From assembly GCF_001629705.1 (NCBI RefSeq), contig NZ_CP015378.1:3472001-3536000 (forward strand): a stretch of 64,000 nt of DNA. Direction: 5' to 3'. The DNA is from Fictibacillus phosphorivorans (GTDB taxonomy: Bacteria > Bacillota > Bacilli > Bacillales > Fictibacillaceae). The translations under genes and the position numbers were made by a program. The notes beneath the pieces were generated by a model. It was not told where the DNA came from. It made no database searches and saw nothing but the letters and a program-made list of their open reading frames with translations. Shown here piece by piece: positions 61,375-64,000 of the stretch. Numbering within the stretch: the stretch's first letter is position 1; every line of letters starts with the position of its first letter.

Positions 61375-62676
61375 TTATTTGATTGTTGGACGACCGATTG
61401 AAGCATAATAGAAGCCGGAATTTTTCATATCATCTAACTTGTAGATGTTTCGGCCATCAATAATAATCGGTTCGTTAACTAATTCTTTTACTTTCGAAAG
61501 ATCCATCTTTTTCACTTCATCCCACTCCGTTAAGATGATAACGGCATCGCTATCTTTAATGGTCTCATAAAGATCTGTAGAATATTGCAGTCCTTCGATC
61601 TCTTTCGCTGCGTTTTCATAAGCGATCGGATCATAAGCGATTACTTCAGCACCTTTGTTCTTGAAGTACGGAATAAGATCAATGGAAGGCGCATAACGCA
61701 TATCGTCTGTATTTGGCTTGAACGCCAGCCCTAGAACGGCAAGTTTCTTACCTTCAAGATCAGGGTAGATTTCGTTCACTTTATCAGCAATTCTCATTCT
61801 TTGCTTTCCGTTAACTTCTTCTACAGCTTTAAGGATGCTGAGGTCTTCCCCAACTTCTCTTCCGATGTGGATAAGAGCACTTGTGTCTTTCGGGAAACAT
61901 GAACCACCGTATCCAATACCAGCTTGTAAGAAATGCTTTCCAATTCTCTTATCAAGGCCCATACCTTCAGCAACTTTGATAACGTCTGCTCCAAAATGTT
62001 CGCTTAGGTTAGCGATTTCGTTGATGAAACTGATTTTTGTAGCTAGGAATGCATTGGAAGCATATTTAATCATTTCTGACGTCTCAACGTTTGTTACAAC
62101 AACTTCTGTGTTAAATGGCTCATGAAGCTTAGTAAGAACTTCTTCTGCTCGCTTAGACTCTACTCCAATAACAGCTCGATCCATATTCATTGTATCGTAT
62201 ACCGCTGAACCTTCTCTGAGGAACTCTGGGTTAGAAGCAACATCAAATTCATACTTACCATGTGAATACTCACTAATGATGCTCTTCACACGTTGTCCCG
62301 TACCTACTGGAACCGTACTTTTTGTAACAATAACTTTATAACCGTTTAAGTTTTCTCCGATCGAAACCGCAACATTTTCTACATATTCTAAGTTTGCTTC
62401 TCCAGATGGTGCCTGCGGAGTTCCAACAGCGATAATGACTACTTCTGCATCCTTCATACCTTCAGCCAAGTTGGTTGAAAAGTGAAGACGTTCTTCTTCA
62501 ATATTTTTTAACACCAATTCCTTTAAACCAGGCTCATAGATCGGTATGATTCCTTGTTTAAGGCGTTCGATCTTTTCTTCATCTAAATCGATACAGGTAA
62601 CCTTGTTTCCGATTTCACTAAAACAAGTTCCTGACACTAGTCCGACATACCCTGTTCCAATAACACAAATATTCAT
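61375..62676 (-). CDS. tuaD: UDP-glucose 6-dehydrogenase
   Basis: 433 residues. NAD-binding GTGYVGLVSGTCF at the N-terminus, catalytic Cys in GYGGSCFPKDTSAL (about residue 258) and C-terminal UDP-binding domain (GLAFKPNTDDMRYAPSIDL). It oxidises UDP-glucose to UDP-glucuronate for teichuronic-type polymers. The start at 62676 follows GGGGAGTGGAAGA. It lies 24 bases after gtaB, whose product it uses. Confidence 0.95.
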   Translation of the reverse strand: MNICVIGTGYVGLVSGTCFSEIGNKVTCIDLDEEKIERLKQGIIPIYEPGLKELVLKNIEEERLHFSTNLAEGMKDAEVVIIAVGTPQAPSGEANLEYVENVAVSIGENLNGYKVIVTKSTVPVGTGQRVKSIISEYSHGKYEFDVASNPEFLREGSAVYDTMNMDRAVIGVESKRAEEVLTKLHEPFNTEVVVTNVETSEMIKYASNAFLATKISFINEIANLSEHFGADVIKVAEGMGLDKRIGKHFLQAGIGYGGSCFPKDTSALIHIGREVGEDLSILKAVEEVNGKQRMRIADKVNEIYPDLEGKKLAVLGLAFKPNTDDMRYAPSIDLIPYFKNKGAEVIAYDPIAYENAAKEIEGLQYSTDLYETIKDSDAVIILTEWDEVKKMDLSKVKELVNEPIIIDGRNIYKLDDMKNSGFYYASIGRPTIK

Positions 62677-62700
62677 TCTTCCACTCCCCAAAATATACAA

Positions 62701-63582
62701 TTATGAACGTTCTTTTACTACTTGTCTCAGCCAATTAAGCAAAGGCTCTCCAATATCTTCTCTCTCTAAGGCGAATTCTACGGTCGCTTGAACAAAGCCG
62801 TATTTATCCCCTATATCATAGCGTTTACCTTCAAACAGATATGCAAACACTTCTTGAATTCCATTTAATTCCTGCAACGCATCTGTAAGCTGAATCTCAT
62901 TCCCTTTTCCAGGCTTTAAATGCTCCAGAATGTCTAAGATCTCAGGCGTTAACACATATCTTCCCATAATAGCCAAGTTAGACGGCGCTTCTTCAATCGA
63001 AGGCTTCTCCACAAGGCTTTTCACTTTATATAGTCCATTACCAGAGTTGAACGAATTGTCGTATTCTACAACTCCATATTTAGAAACATCTTTCGTCGGT
63101 ACTTCTTGAACACCGATTACTGAAGAGTTGCGTGCTTCAAATTCTTGAATAAGTTGTTTTAGACAAGGCTTTTGCGCGCGAACAATATCATCACCAAGCA
63201 TAACTGCAAATGGATCATTACCGATAAATTTACGTGCACACCAAATAGCATGTCCAAGCCCTTTTGGTTCTTTTTGACGAATATAGTGAATATCAGCCAT
63301 ATTCGAGATCTTCTGAATACGAGCTAACTCTTCATCCTTTCCTTTTTCCTTCAATGTTTCTTCCAGTTCAAGAGATTTATCGAAGTGATCTTCAATCGCA
63401 CGCTTTCCTCTTCCAGTTACGATCAGGATGTCTTCAATACCTGCATCCACAGCTTCTTCAATAATGTATTGTATCGTTGGTGTATCCACGATTGGCAGCA
63501 TTTCTTTTGGTTGTGCTTTTGTTGCTGGTAAGAATCTTGTACCTAATCCTGCAGCGGGTATTATCGCTTTTTTTACTTTCAT
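62701..63582 (-). CDS. gtaB: UTP--glucose-1-phosphate uridylyltransferase
   Basis: 293 residues of the GalU/GtaB family with the nucleotide-binding [17 protein letters not shown] near residue 13 and [20 protein letters not shown]. It makes UDP-glucose for wall polymers. ACAGGAGTGG precedes the ATG. It is upstream of ugd, giving a UDP-glucose to UDP-glucuronate pair. Confidence 0.96.
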   Translation of the reverse strand: MKVKKAIIPAAGLGTRFLPATKAQPKEMLPIVDTPTIQYIIEEAVDAGIEDILIVTGRGKRAIEDHFDKSLELEETLKEKGKDEELARIQKISNMADIHYIRQKEPKGLGHAIWCARKFIGNDPFAVMLGDDIVRAQKPCLKQLIQEFEARNSSVIGVQEVPTKDVSKYGVVEYDNSFNSGNGLYKVKSLVEKPSIEEAPSNLAIMGRYVLTPEILDILEHLKPGKGNEIQLTDALQELNGIQEVFAYLFEGKRYDIGDKYGFVQATVEFALEREDIGEPLLNWLRQVVKERS

Positions 63583-63638
63583 AATTTTCCACTCCTGTTT
63601 TTAAAGGATTCTATCTCTGATTTCATAGTAGTCGCCGA

Positions 63639-64000
63639 TTATCTTGATTTTTTGACAGCATTATAAGCGTAATTTACAAAACACCAAGCTGAGTAAGGTA
63701 AACTTAATTTTTCGATATTTCTATAAACAGCCCATGTTTTTTTAGCAGCCTTAACTTTGTTGCTCGAAATCGATCCTTCTACTTTTCGATAGCAAGACAA
63801 AGGAACTTGTAAGCCGTATGCCGTATAGCCATCTTTAAGAATGGATAGCCACAAAGCAAAATCTTGCCGAGTACGAATGTTTGGCATCTTATATTTTCCT
63901 ATTTTTTCAATATTCACCATTACCGTTAGGCAGCCGATGATCGTATTTTTTAATAGGTCATGATACGTTAAAGAGTGAGGAACTTTTACCTCGGTACCCG
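63639..64000 (-). CDS. tuaG: Family 2 glycosyltransferase TuaG, C-terminal part
   Basis: About 120 codons visible; the 5' part is beyond the window edge. The frame reads YHDLLKNTIIGCLTVMVNIE, then MPNIRTRQDFALWLSILKDG and ends YAYNAVKKSR, matching the C-terminus of B. subtilis TuaG, a teichuronic acid glycosyltransferase. It lies 57 bases before gtaB in the same direction. Confidence 0.88.
   Translation of the reverse strand, partial: GTEVKVPHSLTYHDLLKNTIIGCLTVMVNIEKIGKYKMPNIRTRQDFALWLSILKDGYTAYGLQVPLSCYRKVEGSISSNKVKAAKKTWAVYRNIEKLSLPYSAWCFVNYAYNAVKKSR

Overview
The window is chromosome from a low-GC, endospore-former-type Firmicute of the Bacillaceae. The evidence is gene order: prfB, secA, hpf, fliT/S/D, flaG, hag, csrA, fliW, yviE, flgL, flgK, flgN, flgM, yvyF, comFC, comFA, degV, degU, degS, yvyE, tagO and tagU all occur, mostly in the Bacillus subtilis order. 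The content (type IV pilus genes, FliB, Fictibacillus-like repeats) suggests a Fictibacillus-like genus, but that placement is inference. No rRNA, tRNA, CRISPR array or intact insertion sequence was seen.

Layout. 1-12 kb: a PhoX-type phosphatase (cut by the window edge), a small protein, prfB with its programmed frameshift, secA, a membrane-anchored unknown, an acyl-CoA ligase, an unusual dihydroorotate-dehydrogenase-like protein fused to a duplicated membrane module, a DinB protein and hpf. 12-18 kb: two cold-shock genes, a possible small RNA, a DUF819 transporter, yqhV, divergent citR/citA and an ABC-type ATPase. 18-21 kb: fliT, fliS, fliD, flaG. 21-37 kb: oatA, then a complete-looking type IV pilus island (pilB, pilT, pilC, two major pilins, pilM, pilN, pilO, three divergent minor pilins and three accessory proteins) lying between flaG and hag, which are neighbours in B. 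subtilis. 37-40 kb: a scar region with gene fragments, including the 3' half of a group I intron joined to the last codons of a second flagellin gene, then fliB and hag. 40-49 kb: csrA to degV. 49-57 kb: an MHYT sensor kinase, degU/degS, yvyE, tagO, tagU. 57-64 kb: surface-polysaccharide genes of teichuronic-acid type (flippase, polymerase, initiating sugar transferase, UDP-glucose dehydrogenase, gtaB, tuaG).

How it fits together: most of the window serves the cell surface and motility. The flagellar filament, its methylase, its translational control (CsrA/FliW) and its sigma-D promoters sit beside a retractable type IV pilus. DegS/DegU, ComF and the wall-polymer genes are linked to the same developmental decisions in B. 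subtilis.

The signals that known features do not explain are: (1) three intergenic arrays of a short word repeated at exactly 20 or 21 bp (two helical turns), whose cores look related when put in one orientation; (2) the group I intron/flagellin relic; (3) the degenerate FMN-domain/membrane fusion protein; (4) the accessory proteins and large beta-rich minor pilin of the pilus island; (5) an orphan promoter-terminator unit next to cspB.
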